From a bacterium (lineage in GTDB: Bacteria > Hinthialibacterota > Hinthialibacteria > H5-UNCL2): a DNA stretch of 64,000 nt. The position numbers and the translations under genes are program-made. This document shows positions 46,618 through 59,330 of this stretch, piece after piece (position 1 is the stretch's first letter; each line of letters opens with the position of its first letter). A model generated the notes under the pieces. It was not told where the DNA came from and ran no database searches. It saw only the letters and a list, made by a program, of their open reading frames with translations. The stretch spans positions 1 to 64,000 of the forward strand of contig JABTUV010000013.1 of assembly GCA_015075175.1 (NCBI GenBank). Reading direction: 5' to 3'.

Positions 46618-46726
46618 AAGCTCACGCATAGACGCACAAGCGCAGAGAGAAGCTCACGCAGAGACGCCGAGTCATTCCGGGCACTGTTGTCCCATAGATC
46701 CCATGGGGCCAATTCGTCCCATTCGC
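46618..46726 (+). repeat. Composite repeat, copy after purL
   Basis: CTCACGCAGAGACGCCGAG-type units (46620-46675) are followed by CCCATAGATCCCATGGGGCC and ATTCGTCCCATTCG (to 46726). Same order and polarity as at 43952. Confidence 0.8.
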
Positions 46727-46731
46727 CGCCC

Positions 46732-47163
46732 CTACTTGCGAATCTTCTCCGCAATATAGCTCGTATACGTCGGCTTGCGCTCGGGAGCCGGCGGGGTCTT
46801 CTTGCCCAGGTCGGCCATGGCGGCGCCGATCTTGGCGCGCTTGTCATCGCCGGAGAGCTTCATCTGGCACAACTTGCAGATGCTGCCCGCCTCGATCTCC
46901 CGCCCGCAGAACTTGCAGGTCACGCGATTGCCCTCCGAGGAAACCAGCGTGATGCGCTTCTCGCGCGCGAACTGCATCACCAGGCTGGCGGGAACCCCGC
47001 ACCCCTCCTCGATCTGGAACACGCTCGAGCGCGGATGGTCGCGCAGAAAATGCTGCACTACCGTCAACTGCTCCTCCTCCGCCGCCAGGCAATCCTCGCA
47101 GATGTCCCGCACCAACTTGTTGAAGAGCTTCCTGCACTTGCGGCAGTTCGCCAAGGCCATCAT
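46732..47163 (-). CDS. YvyF-like zinc-ribbon/HTH protein (TIGR03826-type)
   Basis: 143 residues. An N-terminal zinc ribbon (ANCRKCRKLFNKLVRDICED with CLAAEE) is followed by a helical HTH-like middle (VFQIEEGCGVPASLVMQFAR) and a second zinc ribbon (CKFCGREIEAGSICKLCQMK). This is the layout of Bacillus YvyF, a protein of flagellar gene clusters thought to be regulatory. No flagellar genes are in the window, so the role here is open. Two adjacent ATGs (47163 and 47160) follow a GGAGG box; the second has better spacing. It is flanked by composite repeats on both sides. Confidence 0.82.
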   Translation of the reverse strand: MMALANCRKCRKLFNKLVRDICEDCLAAEEEQLTVVQHFLRDHPRSSVFQIEEGCGVPASLVMQFAREKRITLVSSEGNRVTCKFCGREIEAGSICKLCQMKLSGDDKRAKIGAAMADLGKKTPPAPERKPTYTSYIAEKIRK

Positions 47164-47189
47164 CCCGCCTCCACCCATCCCGGAGAGCT

Positions 47190-47282
47190 CGCGCAGCGAC
47201 GCAGAGCACACAAAAAGCGCAGAGTGTGTAGTTGCCCCATAGGTCTCATAGGTCTCATAGGTCTCATAGGTCCCATTCCCCT
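47190..47282 (+). repeat. Composite repeat between the YvyF-like and giant genes
   Basis: CTCGCGCAGCGACGCAGAG and AAGCGCAGAG are followed by four CATAGGTCTC decamers. Same order and polarity as the copies near purL. Confidence 0.85.
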
Positions 47283-47289
47283 GCTCTCC

Positions 47290-50200
47290 CTACTGCCCCA
47301 GGTTGGGCAGCTTGCAGTCGGTCACGCGCCAGTAGCCCGGCTCCTCCTCGGCCATGAAGAGAACCAGCGTCCCGCTCTGGTCCGAGTAACTCTTGGTGCG
47401 AAACTCCAGGAACAACTGCGGCGGCCCGAAGACGTAGCTACAGTCGTTGTGGAAGATCATGAAGCGATACTCGTAGCCCGGATGCAGCGTCACGCGCTTG
47501 TCCTGGCCGTTGGAAGTGATGTTCCAAACCATGGTCTCCGACCAGATGCGGGGAACCTCGTCGACGCGGCTGCGGTCGATATAGAGCGTGCTGCCGCGCC
47601 CGTCGCCGATGTTGTTGATGAAGATGTCGGTCGATTCGCCCACGATCAGCCGCATCCCGTCCGACAGGAGCGAGCGATTGGCCGCCCCCGGTTGCACCGG
47701 CACGATGCAGGCGTCGATCAGGACGTTCACGTCCACCACGTTGTCGTCGTACTCGGTCAACTCCTGGAGCACGGACACTTCCACGGTCGCGGTCGTCACT
47801 CCCGACGGCCCGAGGCCGACGGAGATGGCGCCGAGGGTGTAATCAAAGCGCGTGATGTCGTTGTTGAAGTAGAACGCCAACAGATCATTCAGGAACGCCT
47901 GGAAGTTGCGGTTGCCCTCCCGGTCCAGGAAGTTCTCGCTGGTGCGGGCGGAAACGCCGCCGATGTCCTCGGCCGCGTGAGCCGACAGGAACTCGGAAGC
48001 GGCGGCGATGATGGCGGAATGGTCCACGCCCGAAGGCGGAAGGCCCGCCAGGTCGCGCACCAGTTGCGGCCGCAACACATACGCAACCAGCTCGTCGCCG
48101 GCATCCACCTGCCCGATCACTTTGGACAGGTCGGGCGCGATAAAGCGGTTGGGCCGCGTACCGCCGGCGATGTCGTAAGACGACACGAGGAATCCCGGCG
48201 TCTGCGGCTCGTCCGGTTTGTGTCCCAGCGCGGCGAAGGCGATCCCGCCCACGACCGACAGGTCCCGGTAATTGCGCAGCGTGCCGCGCCCGGTTCCCTC
48301 GGGGAACGGCAGCGTATTCGCCGAAGACCGCACCGACCCGTCGCCGTAGAGCACGTACAGCCCGTATTCCTGGGGATTCTCCGACAGGCTGACGATCTCC
48401 AGGTCCACCGCGCCGGCCACAACCGGCAAGCCATAAAGGTCGTTGACCGGCGTCGCCGGCGAGCCGTGCGAGGGCAGACTGCCCAGCGCATTCGGTTCGC
48501 GGGCCGTGTAAACGTTGCCGCTCCGATCCAGCGCGAAGAATCCGAGTCCCTCGATGTACTCGAAATCGACCATCGCATCGGGCACGCCCAGGTAGGGCGC
48601 GGCGAAACCGTCCTTGAACCGCTCCGACAGATTGGGCGTCCAGTCCAGCGTCCCGAATCCGTCCATGAAGAGAAGTCCGAAGTTCGGATCGCCGTCGGCG
48701 ACCTGCACGCGCTCCATGGCGATGGGCAGGTAGGTGTCGCTCGCCGGCGTGTATACCTTGCGTCGACCCAACAGGCCCAGCTCCTCCGCTTCCGCCACGC
48801 CCGCGTTGTGGTAGAGCACCAAACAGTTTGCCCGCCGGCGAAAGCTCCAGGTCCTTCACGCCCTCTCCCTGGGGTAGTTGCGCAGCGTGCTGCGCGGCGT
48901 AGATGCTCGGGTTGACCGGCCGCGTGGTCGTCGAAACCGAGAAGACTTCGCCGGCACGGCTGATGAGGTCCGCGCCGAAGGCCAACGGACTGTTCGGGGG
49001 CACGATCACCACGAACCCCTGGCTGTAGACCACCCGCTCGAAGTTGAAGCCGTCGTTAAGCTTGGCGTACACGTAGAACGGCTGCCCCGCGGGCAGGCCC
49101 GACAGGTCCCACATGAAGACGTTGACGGGATCGTCTTCGGGAATGTTAGCCGAATCGCGGACCTCGCCCAGGTTGGTCGTGTAGCTGCCGGCCAGCGGCT
49201 GGCCGTCCGCCCCCGTCTGGTCGGTGTCGTAGAAGAGCGAAATGGTGGCGTTGTTCTCGGGATCGCTGTCCACGAAGAACACCGGCAGGGGCCGCGTGGG
49301 CGATCCCTCGACCACCACGTTGCCGATGGGTGGGGTGATAAACCGCAGCGCCGGCGGCTGGTTGCGCAGGACCGTGATCGGCTCCGAACGCACCGTGATC
49401 TCCGAACTGCCGTCCGACACCACGGCGACCAGCCGCACCGGGATGCTGTCGCGTCGCGCCATCGAAGTGAAGGACAAAAAGTCCGCCTCGCTGATGCGCT
49501 CGGACAGATCGATGTCGCGCTGCGCGAAACCGTCGGTCTCTTTCACGTTCTGCGCCGAGAACAGCCGCCGCTCGTTCTTGTTCTGCACGTCGTCCAGGTC
49601 GATGTAGAAGTCGATCAGCGCCTCACTATCGGGATCGCTGGACTGGTAAACGACGCGGTACTTCGTCCCCAGATGGTAGACCGGATCGTTCTGGCCGTCC
49701 GGCTCGACGAAGCGGAAGCGCGGCGCGCGGTTGATCGTCACCGCGTGCTGCGGATACACCTCGCCGTCGGAGTACACCGTCGTCGCGTCCGTCGTCAGGC
49801 GCGCGTACAGCCAGTAGGTCCCCGAGGCAATCCGGGTGATGTCCCAGTCGAAGAAGTCGCGCTCCAACAGCACCGGATCATCCACCCCGGGAACGGACAG
49901 CCGGTAGGGGATGCGGCTGGCGTCGATCAGGACGCCCGACAGGTCGGTGTTCGTCCCCGACACGATCGTGCCGTCGCGCCCGAAGTAGTTGTTGTCGTAA
50001 AAGAGGTTGATGTAGGCCGTGTCGGCCAGCACCTCGGGCACACCGCTGTCCTCCCAAGTGATACGCAGGCTCTCGCCGGTCACGAGCGTGGGTTGGCCGG
50101 CGACCAGCGCGGGCGAGAGGAGCGTGATGGACGGGGTGCTCGTGCCGGTCACGGTGAACGTGCGGGCGTTGCGGGCCACCACGGGCGGATTGACGCCGTC

Positions 50201-53200
50201 TTCGAGAATCGCCACGGGATAGTAGATCCCCGGCGGGAGTTTGGCCGTAAGGACCACGAGGCGGGTGGCCGAGACGGGCAGGCCCAGCCCGACGTCGACG
50301 GGCGTGAGCGAACCCTTCACCGGCACACCGAAGCCGTTGGACGAATCCGTGTCTCCATCCAAAAAGAAGTTGATGCGCGCGCCCGGACTGTCCGTGTCGG
50401 TACTGCTCCAGATGAGCGTGTACAGCTCGCCCTGCTCGACTTCGTCGTCCAGGCCGTCCGGCTCCAGCCAGGTCAGCATCGGCTTCTTGTTCACGCGGAT
50501 GAAGCCGGGGCTGTAGGCGTAGACCAAGTTGAGCTTGTCGTAGAGCTGCGCGTAGACGTAGTAATCGCCGGCAGGCAGGCGCGAGATGTCCCACAGGAAG
50601 CTGCCCGAGGGCATGTCGGCCAGTCGGATGCTCTGGCTGGAGACCAGGCCGTTGGTCTGGACGATGGGCGCGCCGTCCGCGCCCACGCGATCATGGTCGA
50701 AGTAGAGCGCCATGGTCGTGTCCGCCAGGTTGTCGTCGGCGGCGTTCTGCCAGGTGATCGGGAAGGTGTTGTCGTTCCAGATGCGCACCTTGCCCGTTCC
50801 ATCGCGCTGGTCGGAGAGGCTGGGTCGCGCGATCTCGACGCTGGGCGGATGGTTCTGAAGCAGCGTGATGCCGCCGGAGGCCGGCTCCAAATCGACCGCC
50901 TGGCTGTCCTCATCGGCCACGACCGCGCGGATGAAGAGCCGCATCGATTCGCCCTCGAAGTCGATCCCCGCCGTCGACAAGACCGCGCTGTCGTGCCCGT
51001 CTTTTTCCGTGGTCACAAAGAACGGCGCGCGGAAATCAGCCTCCGTCGGGACAGAGCCATTGGTGATGGCATAAGACAGCCGCACCGTGGCCACGCTGTC
51101 GCGGTCGGTCGCGGTCCACGAAATGGACAGGTCCGCTCCGCGCACGATGGTTCCCCCGAGCGGGTCCAGCGCAATCGTGGGCGCCGCATTCACCCGCACC
51201 GAGTTGGGACTGACCACGACCACCGCCGGATTGATCGCATCCTTCACCGACGCCTTCACCCAGTAGGTTCCCCGCGGCACGCTCGTCAGGTCCCACGCGA
51301 ACCGGTCCTTGGCGCCGAAGTTGTCCAGGTTGAGCGGAATCGGCAAGGCCGGCGGAATCACGATGGTGGTGGCCGGGCTGACGTAGGAGCCGGCCATGAG
51401 CGTCCCACCGGAAACGGACGCGCCCGCGTTGGTACTGAAGTAGAGCGAGATTTGCGGATTGTCGCCCGCGTCGGGATCGTTGTCGGTCCAGACCACATCC
51501 AGACTGTCCCCCGTTGCCAGGCCCGCAGGCAGAGCGTCAAAGGTCAGCGTGGGCGGCGTGTTCTGCGAGAGCGTCACGTCCTGGCTGGCGAACACCTCGA
51601 AGACGTTGGCCAGCTCGGGATTGCCCGAGCCGTCGCTGATGCGCGCGGCCAGGCGATACGTGCCGGAGGGCAATCCCGCCGTCGGGATCAGCGCCTGGTT
51701 GACGCTGCTGGACACGCGCACGGCGATGCCGGGAACGTCATACACCGTCCCCGGATTACCACCCACGACGGAATACCACCGGAAGTCGATGACGGCGTCA
51801 TCGTCGACCGCAAGGTTGGGATTCTGATCCGTCCACTTGACCGGAATCGGCTCTCCCGCGAAGCGATGGGCGGGCAAAGCATCGGTAAACTGGAACGTGC
51901 TCCTACGATTGACGATCAGCCGTCCCGGCGCCGCCACGTGCAATTGGTGCACTTCGTCGGCGACCTGCGCCTCCAGCGTGTAGATGCCGATGCGCATGGT
52001 CTCCACGTTCCAGACGAAACTGTCCTGCGCGGAGCCGTCCCGATCCAGGGGTAGTTGCGCAGCGTGCTGCGCTCCGGTAACGGGATAGTTGCCCGACAGC
52101 ACTTCCACGCGGCCCGCCCCGTCATTGGAGGAAAGGGTCGCAAATGCCTCGCTGTCGCTGTCGTTGTCGTCCGTCCAGCGCACCGTGAACGTCCCCAATA
52201 CCAGCGGGCTGTCGGCCCGGTTCGTGCCCGGATTGGCCAGCTCGGGGTTGGTGAACTGGAAGGTCGGCGGCTGGTTCCTGATGATGATGACCGGCGTCGC
52301 GTAGGCGACCACCACGGCGGGCGCGCCCACGTCGTCAAACAGCGAGGCGACCGGATAGAGCGCGCGCGGCCCTGGCCCCATGAACAGATTCGTGGTCACT
52401 TGGCCCGACAACTCATGCGTGGCCGTCACCACGGCGGTCGTAAATTCGCCCTCGATGGCGACGATGCTCGTGCCGTCGGCGACCATGGGCGAGGGCAGAC
52501 TCCCCACCACCGACTCGTCCACGAGGAAGAGCTGGATGGGCGTCTCGTTGTCGGGATCGTCGGCGGTCCAGCTCAAAACGAAGGGCCGGCCCTGCTTGAC
52601 GTACACGCCGGTCGCATCCGCGGGCTGTGAAGTGTCGGACAGGATGTTCTGCCAGGCGAAGCCGGGCGCCGCGTTGGTGACCGTCAGATAGCTGGGCGAC
52701 GACACGGTCATGGGCGCGTTGCGGCTGTCGGAAATGGTCGCGCCCACGCGATAGCGCGCCGAGCGGTTCGGTCCCACTTGCAGCGTGGACAGGTCCCAGA
52801 TGAAGCTGTCGCCCGCCCCATCAGGGTCCTCGGGGATGTTGATCGCCAACACGCCGCCGGGGCCGTTGAGCGTCGTGCCCGGCAGGTTGAGAATACTGTT
52901 GCCGTTGCCGGTGAACTGCTGCTCCGTCACGTAGAAGAGCCGGATGCGGGCGTTGGAATCCTTGTCCTCGTCGGTCCAAGTGACGGTGAACTGACCGTTG
53001 GCGGTGTCGCCGATACGCGGATTGTTGAGCGCGATGTAGGGCGCCTCGTCCACCTTGGCGCCGGAGATGGCGCCGCCGTCCTCGGGCGCGGTGTAACTGC
53101 GCTTGGACTGCGTGTTCTGGAATTGGAAGTCGCGCACCGTCACGCGGAACCGGCTGTCGCGCGTGATGCTGTCGCTGGTCTGGATCACGATGAAGAAGTC

Positions 53201-56200
53201 GGCGCCGAAGTGGACCCCCGTATCGGTGGGCGGAATGTCGGCGGGAACCGCCAAGACCAGCCGCACCTCGTTGTTGCCCACCATCACGGGATCGGCCGCC
53301 AGCGTGAGCGGCGTGTCCACAAGCGGGTTGAACTCGGCGTCGCCCGCGTCCAGCGTGTCGTCGCGCCAGATCGAGACGCCCGAGACCAGGGGATCCCGCG
53401 AAAGCGGCGCCAGGTCGGTGATCGAGAAGGCCGACGAGGGGTCGCTCCGCGTAAACAGCACCGACAGCGACACCAGCCGCTCATTGACGGCGTTGGGAGC
53501 GGCCGCCGTGCCGCTGTTCATGTTCATTCCCACTACCGGCCACGGCCCGTCGTTGCGGTCCAGCTTGCGCCCGAAGATGTTGCTGCGATCGTCGAAGAAC
53601 TTGGGCACGTTGGCGGTAATCACGTTGGTGCGCAGCTCGGTATTGCCCACGGGGGTGCCGCCGGGCGAGAAGGTGACCGCGTCCTGCGGGATGCGGATGC
53701 GGAACTTGTCCATGAAGCGCAGCGTGCGGCTGGTGCGTACCACCACGAAGAAGTCGGCGCCCGCGTTGGGGCCGGGATCGTCGTCGGGCGGAACCATGGC
53801 CGGCGGGCTGATGCGGATGCGCCCCTCGATGCGCGTCAACATGCCCGTGGCTGAAAACACCGGCGTGAACGTCGAGGTCGTCATGGGCAGGAGCGTGTCG
53901 ATGCCCGCGTCAAACTCGCCCTCGCGTCCGCCCTCGTCGCGATACAGCGCCAGCCCGCTGCCCTCGGTGGGCGAGAAGGCCTCCAAATCGCTCACCTCGA
54001 AACCGGCGACCGGCTCGATCACCACGCGCACTTCCGACAAGAGCCGCGGCTCGCCGCCGCTGTCGTTGGTGTTGATCCCCACCACCGCCACCGGCTCCGA
54101 CTGCGCCTCGATGGTCTGGTGCACCGCCACAAGGTCGGAGAAGACCACGTCCGTCTGGCTCACCGAGGTCAGCGCGTTCGTCTCCAGGCTCTCGTAGCTG
54201 AACGTCAGCTGGAAGCCGTTGTTGGTGTGAATGGGCAGGAAGTGGATCGGCCACTCGGCCACCTCGTTGGCCACGATGGGCGCAATCGAGACGGTGAAGT
54301 CGTCGCCGTTGGAGATGTTCTGGCTGGGCCGAATGACGAGAAAGTAGTCGTCGCCCTCGTTGACGCCCGCATCGTCGGCGGGAATCTCTTCGTAGGGGAA
54401 GGGCTGCCCCAGGCTGTTGAGCTGGGTGGTGTCGTCGGCCTGCGGGTCGAGCCAGAGCCGCACCGTGTCGGGGAAGCCGTAGAAGTTCTCCCACACCAGG
54501 TTCTGCGCCAACCGCACCGGCTGGTCCACGTCGGGATCGAAGATGCCGGGCCGTCCCAGGCTGGGATGGTCGCGGTAGAGGGCGACTCCCGAAATCCGGC
54601 TGTCCGGGGACAGGGGCATGAGATCGTTGGGAGCGTTGAAGTCGTGATCGCCGCCTGCGTTCTTGAAGTTGACCAGGATGTACTCCATGCGGGCGGGGAC
54701 TTTCCTGGCCGTCTCCACGTAGCCCTTGCCCGCCTGGAACACCAGTTCGTTGGCGGTCAGGTTGGAGTCGTGCAGGTTCAGCCCGATCACGGGAATCGCG
54801 TCCGGCGCCATGCCCGAAGCGGGCGCCACCACCGTCTGGTTGGGGACCGTCAGGTCGGAGAGGATGACCGGCACGTTGGCCGCGACGGGATCCACCGTCT
54901 TGCCCGAGTTCTCCACCGAGACGCCGCTCCGCAGCTGCACGTCGCCGTCCCACACGGCGACCCGGAAGGTGTCGCGATAGTCGATGGCCTCCGAGGTCCG
55001 CACGACCACGAAATAATCATAGCCGCGATACTCGGGATCCGCGTCGTCGGTCGGAACCACCTCGCCGTTCTGGATGCGCAGGTCCACGTAGGCGCCGCCG
55101 GTCGCCGGATCGCGGTAGAAGCGCGTCTGGTCGCTGCGGATGTGGATGGGAATGTCGGCCGGATCAAATACGCCGGGCCGGCCGGCGGTGGGATGATCGC
55201 GGTAGATGCCCACCCCGCTGGTGCTGTCGTCGGCCAGCGGCATGAGGTCGGGCACGCTCACCTGCTGCCGCCCCTGGCTGTCCGGCAGCCCCACGTTGAT
55301 GATGTCGAAGCGGCCGGGAATCGCCTGCTGCGTGAGCGGATCATACACCTGCGGAATCAGCCGCACGCGCACGTTCTGCAGCACGTCCGGCAGCCCGTCC
55401 TCCATCGTGCTGTTGGCGATGTTGATGCCCAAGACGCCCAGCGGCGAACTGGAGGCGTCCGCGTAGGGGTTGCCCTGGAAGTCGAAGTTGTCCTGCGGCC
55501 CGACCGCGTCGCGCTGCTGGATGGGCGGAATGGGCAGTCCGAACGTTTCGGTACTGCGCGAGGAGAAGAGATTCTCGCGCTCCTCCAGCTCGCCCTGGTA
55601 GAAGGAGGGCACGTGGCCGATGATGTCGTCCATGTAGAGCACGGCGAAGATGGGCTTGGTGATCTCGTCGGCGTTAGGCAGGCCGGCGCTGGTAACGATG
55701 CCCTTGCGCGCCAGGGCCACGTGGAAGTCGTCGCCGGGCGAAATGCCCTTGATACCGTCCAGGATTTCCACTCCTCCCGGGAAGTTGTCGCCGTCGTCGT
55801 CGCCGTCGGTCGTAATCGCGACGAAGTAGTCGTAGTTGCCGTCGTCGGTCTTGGGCACCTTGTCGCCTAGGTCGTTATCCACCCAGATGACCGCCGAATA
55901 GATGGGCGGAACCGTGTCCAGCCACGCCCACGTGCGCCGCGCCGGATCGTGCCGGCTGATCCGTTTGTCCCGGGTCGCGTCAAACCGCCCGTCCCCGTCG
56001 TCTTTATAGAGGACCATGGAGTCCAGGTCCGCCAGCGGATGGTATGGATTACCTCGCTTGTCGCGCACCGCCATGCGCAGTGGACGGAAGGCCAGGTCGC
56101 CCATGTCCTCGTTGATGCCTTCGTCGATGCCTTCGTCGATGCCTTCGTCGATCAGGCCGTTGGCGTCGTTGTCAAGGCCGTCGGCCATCTTCTTGCCGGT

Positions 56201-59200
56201 CGCGCGGTCGATGGGCGAGTTGGCCTCGCCATTGCCGTTGTCGTCCAAACCGTTGGCCATCTTCTTGCCCGTACCCGGATCGATGGGCGGCCGAAGCCTG
56301 CCGTCGCCGTCGTCGTCCAGCCCGTTGGCGATGTTGAGCGGATTGCCGAAGCGTGGAAGACGCTGTATATACCAGTTGTACATGTCCAGCCGGTCGTCGC
56401 CGTTGGCCAGCTTGATATGGGAGAGGTCGGGGGCGTCCGCGCCGCGCTCGCCGTCGCCGTCCTCGTCGGTGGACAGCCAGCGCCGATAAACGTTGGGCCG
56501 CGGCGGCGCCAGAAAGATGATCCCGTCCCCGCCCGCGAAGATGCACTCCTCGATGTTCTCCTCGCCGTTCTCCGGTCCCAGCACCACGCCCCGGTCGTAG
56601 CGGCCGTTGCCGTTGGCGTCGAAGTAGAGCTCGTCGCCGGACGCGCCCAGGTCCAGGGCGCCGTCGCCGTTCAGGTCCTCGTGCACGTCCAGATGGCCGT
56701 CCCCGTCCACGTCCTCGTTGTAGTCCAAAATCCCGTTGCCGTTCAGGTCCTCGGCCACGTCCAGGTGTCCGTCACCGTCCAGGTCCTCGTTCTGGGGATC
56801 CGCGTAACCGTCCCCGTCCCAGTCGATCTCCCAGGGATCCAGGATGCCGTTGCCGTTCAGGTCCTCTTTCACGTCCAGACGGCCGTCGCCGTTAGGGAAG
56901 CCGGGCTGCGGCAGGTCCTCGTTATAGAGGTCCAGCTTGCCGTCGCCGTCCACGTCCTCGTTGACGGTGTCCAGGATGCCGTTGCCGTTCACGTCTTCGT
57001 TCACGTCCAGGCGCCCATCGCCGTCGATGTCCTCGTTGGCGGCCATGTCGCCGTCGCCGTCCAGGTCCACGGGCGGATCGAAGACGCCGTTGCCGTTCTC
57101 ATCCACCCAGGCGTAGTAGTCCTTCAAGTCCTCCTCGAGAAGCGCGGCCAGAACGACCAGGCGCACGTCCTCATCGATCAATTCGACCGTGGTGGCCGCA
57201 AAGGAGACGCCGCGCAGAAGCGAGAAGCCGCCGCCGTCGGTGTCGCGCACCGCCTCGGGCCGCACGCTGTAGGTCAGCCCGATCACGGGCGCCTCTTCCG
57301 CCACGATGTCCTCGTCGCGGTCGTACTTGCCGTTGTTGTTCAGGTCGCGATAGCTGTAGCCGATGGCGGGATCGGCGTTGGAGGCCAGAGGCGACAAGGC
57401 GCTGCGGGCCGCCGGCGCCGCCGGGTTCGTGCCCAGAATGTTGGGCAAGAGCGGGTCCGCCCCCGCCGAATAGCGATCCGGCGTCTCCACGTTGATCCAG
57501 ATGTCCTCGCCGCTGTTCCAGATGCCGTTGTTGCTGATGTCCCAGTACATCCACGTGCCGGACTCGGCCACGTTGCTGCCCGCGACCACCCCGCCGGCCA
57601 CGCCCACGATGATGGCGTCCTGGGTGGCGGTGAAGATGCCGTCGCTGGGGGCCGCATCGCGCCAGACCAGCGTGGGGCTGCCGAACGGGTCCGCGCCCGC
57701 GGCGAAAACCTGATCCGACAGCGCGAACAACCGCCCTGGCTGGCCCGGCGACACGTCACCGATGCCCGCCCCGTTGCTGCCGAACCCGTCCGAGTCCACC
57801 AGCTTGTCGCCCGCCGCCGTGTACTTGCCGTCCTTGTCCTCATCGTAGATGAGCGGCTCGCCGGCGGGCTGATAGAGGTTGTTGCTGTCCGCGTCGAAGA
57901 ACATGACCGGATCGCCGGCCGCGAACGGGCGCAGCGGGTCGCCCTCGAAGATGTCCCCCGAGGCGCCCAGATTGATGAGATGATCGGCCACGAAACTGAG
58001 CGCGTCGCCCGCGTACAGCCCGTCGCCGTCGAAATCCATGTAAATCTCACCGCCCGGCCCGCGCCGGTCGCCGTCGTTGTTCAGATCGTCGTCCTGCTCC
58101 TCGTCGGTGAATCCGTCCCCGTCGTCGTCCACGCCGATGCGCTGGCTGTTGACGATGGGATCGCTGCCCGCGAACAGCATGGTGTCGTTGGCGTCCAACT
58201 GGCCCGGAATGTCGCCGTCGTCGCGGTAAATCTCGTCGATGCCCGGATCGTAGCGGCCGGGCGTGCCCAGGTTCACCAGCCGCCCGTTGATGATGGCGAC
58301 GGTGTTGCCCGGCTCATCCACCCAGAAGTCCAGGTCGTTGTTGCGCCCGTCCACCTTCGAGATGAAGTCCAGCGTGACCGAGAAGAGCCGCCCCCGCTTG
58401 CCCGCGATCTCGAATCCCAGCACCGCCGTCTCGGTGCTTTCCGCGGGCAGGACGACCGGAATCTCCAAATCCTCCATGGCATCCAAGCCGTCGGGATGGT
58501 GGGCGGAGAAGTCGGGGAAGTCGGGCGGCGAGAACGGCCGCTCGACTTCGATGCCGTCCGCGCCGATGAAGTCCTCCATGGGCAGGAGGTCGCCGGCGCT
58601 GTCCACGCAGGTCACAAAGCGCGAACTGATGCGCAGGTTGGGCCGCGGGTCCGTCACCCGACCGGTGATACCCTGATGTTCGATCGTCACGCGATTGATG
58701 CGCATGGCGAAGCGCGCGTTGTTCGGCAACAGCGTGTCCGTGCGCACTGCGAAGTAGAAGCGCGCGATCTGGTTGGTCACGCCCCAGACTGTTCCGAGCA
58801 GCGCGTCCAGCGGCGGGGCGGAGTTGTCAATGATGATCTTGGAGGTTCCGCCGTCCAGGTTGACGAAATGGTCCGGCACGACGGGAAAGCGGAAGTTGTC
58901 GGCGTCGATGGCGTCCTCCAGCCGGTAGATGAGGAGGGTGCCGATGCCGCGCATGGTGTCGAAACCTTCCTGGGTGGAGACGTCGATGGGATCGCCGAAA
59001 CGGTCCAGGAACTCGATCTCGATGGTGCGGATGGCGCCGCCGCCGTCGTCGGGGCGGAATTCCGATTCGGTGTTGCTCTCGACCAGCAGCAGGGTGATGA
59101 ACTCGGTCACCTCGCTGCGGGGCAGAATGCCCTGGCCGGGGATGACGAGGTCCTCCAGGGTTTTGGTTCCCCAAGCGGCCGGCGCGCGCTGCGGCACGGC

Positions 59201-59257
59201 CAACCCAAAGAAGACCAGGAGGGCCAGGATGAGAGGGACAGTCACCAATTTTCCCAT
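47290..59257 (-). CDS. Giant secreted repeat protein (~3,990 residues) with Ca-binding and Ig-like repeats
   Basis: The ATG at 59257 starts a signal peptide (LVTVPLILALLVFFGLAVPQ). One frameshift near 48825, at a TTT run, must be corrected to reach the natural end at 47290; the frame otherwise runs on to 47885. Residues ~370-415, ~725-895 and ~970-1050 hold thrombospondin-3-like calcium loops (DVDGDGHLDVHEDLNGNG type), including a run of about a dozen. Residues ~1300-2050 carry repeats with YDYFVVVRTSEAIDYRDTF. Residues ~2100-3400 are ~10 Ig-like modules (LDVVWTDNDPDAGDNPQISL). The C-terminal ~500 residues form a distinct globular region. It lies downstream of pilus genes; surface adhesin or scaffold is the likely role. 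Confidence 0.85.
48874..48895. repeat. GTAG-headed REP inside the giant gene (C-terminal copy)
   Basis: GTAGTTGCGCAGCGTGCTGC (plus GC) is read on the coding strand as AQHAAQLP, near residue 3455. It lies just before the frameshift position. Confidence 0.9.
52051..52072. repeat. GTAG-headed REP inside the giant gene (middle copy)
   Basis: The same 22-bp repeat in the same orientation and phase, again encoding AQHAAQLP, near residue 2396 within an Ig-like module. Confidence 0.9.
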
Positions 59258-59330
59258 GGGATTGTCCCGGTACGGGAAGCAGCTACCGGAAAAGCGGCGC
59301 CTGCCCCTGTCCCAAGTGTGTGCGATCCGG

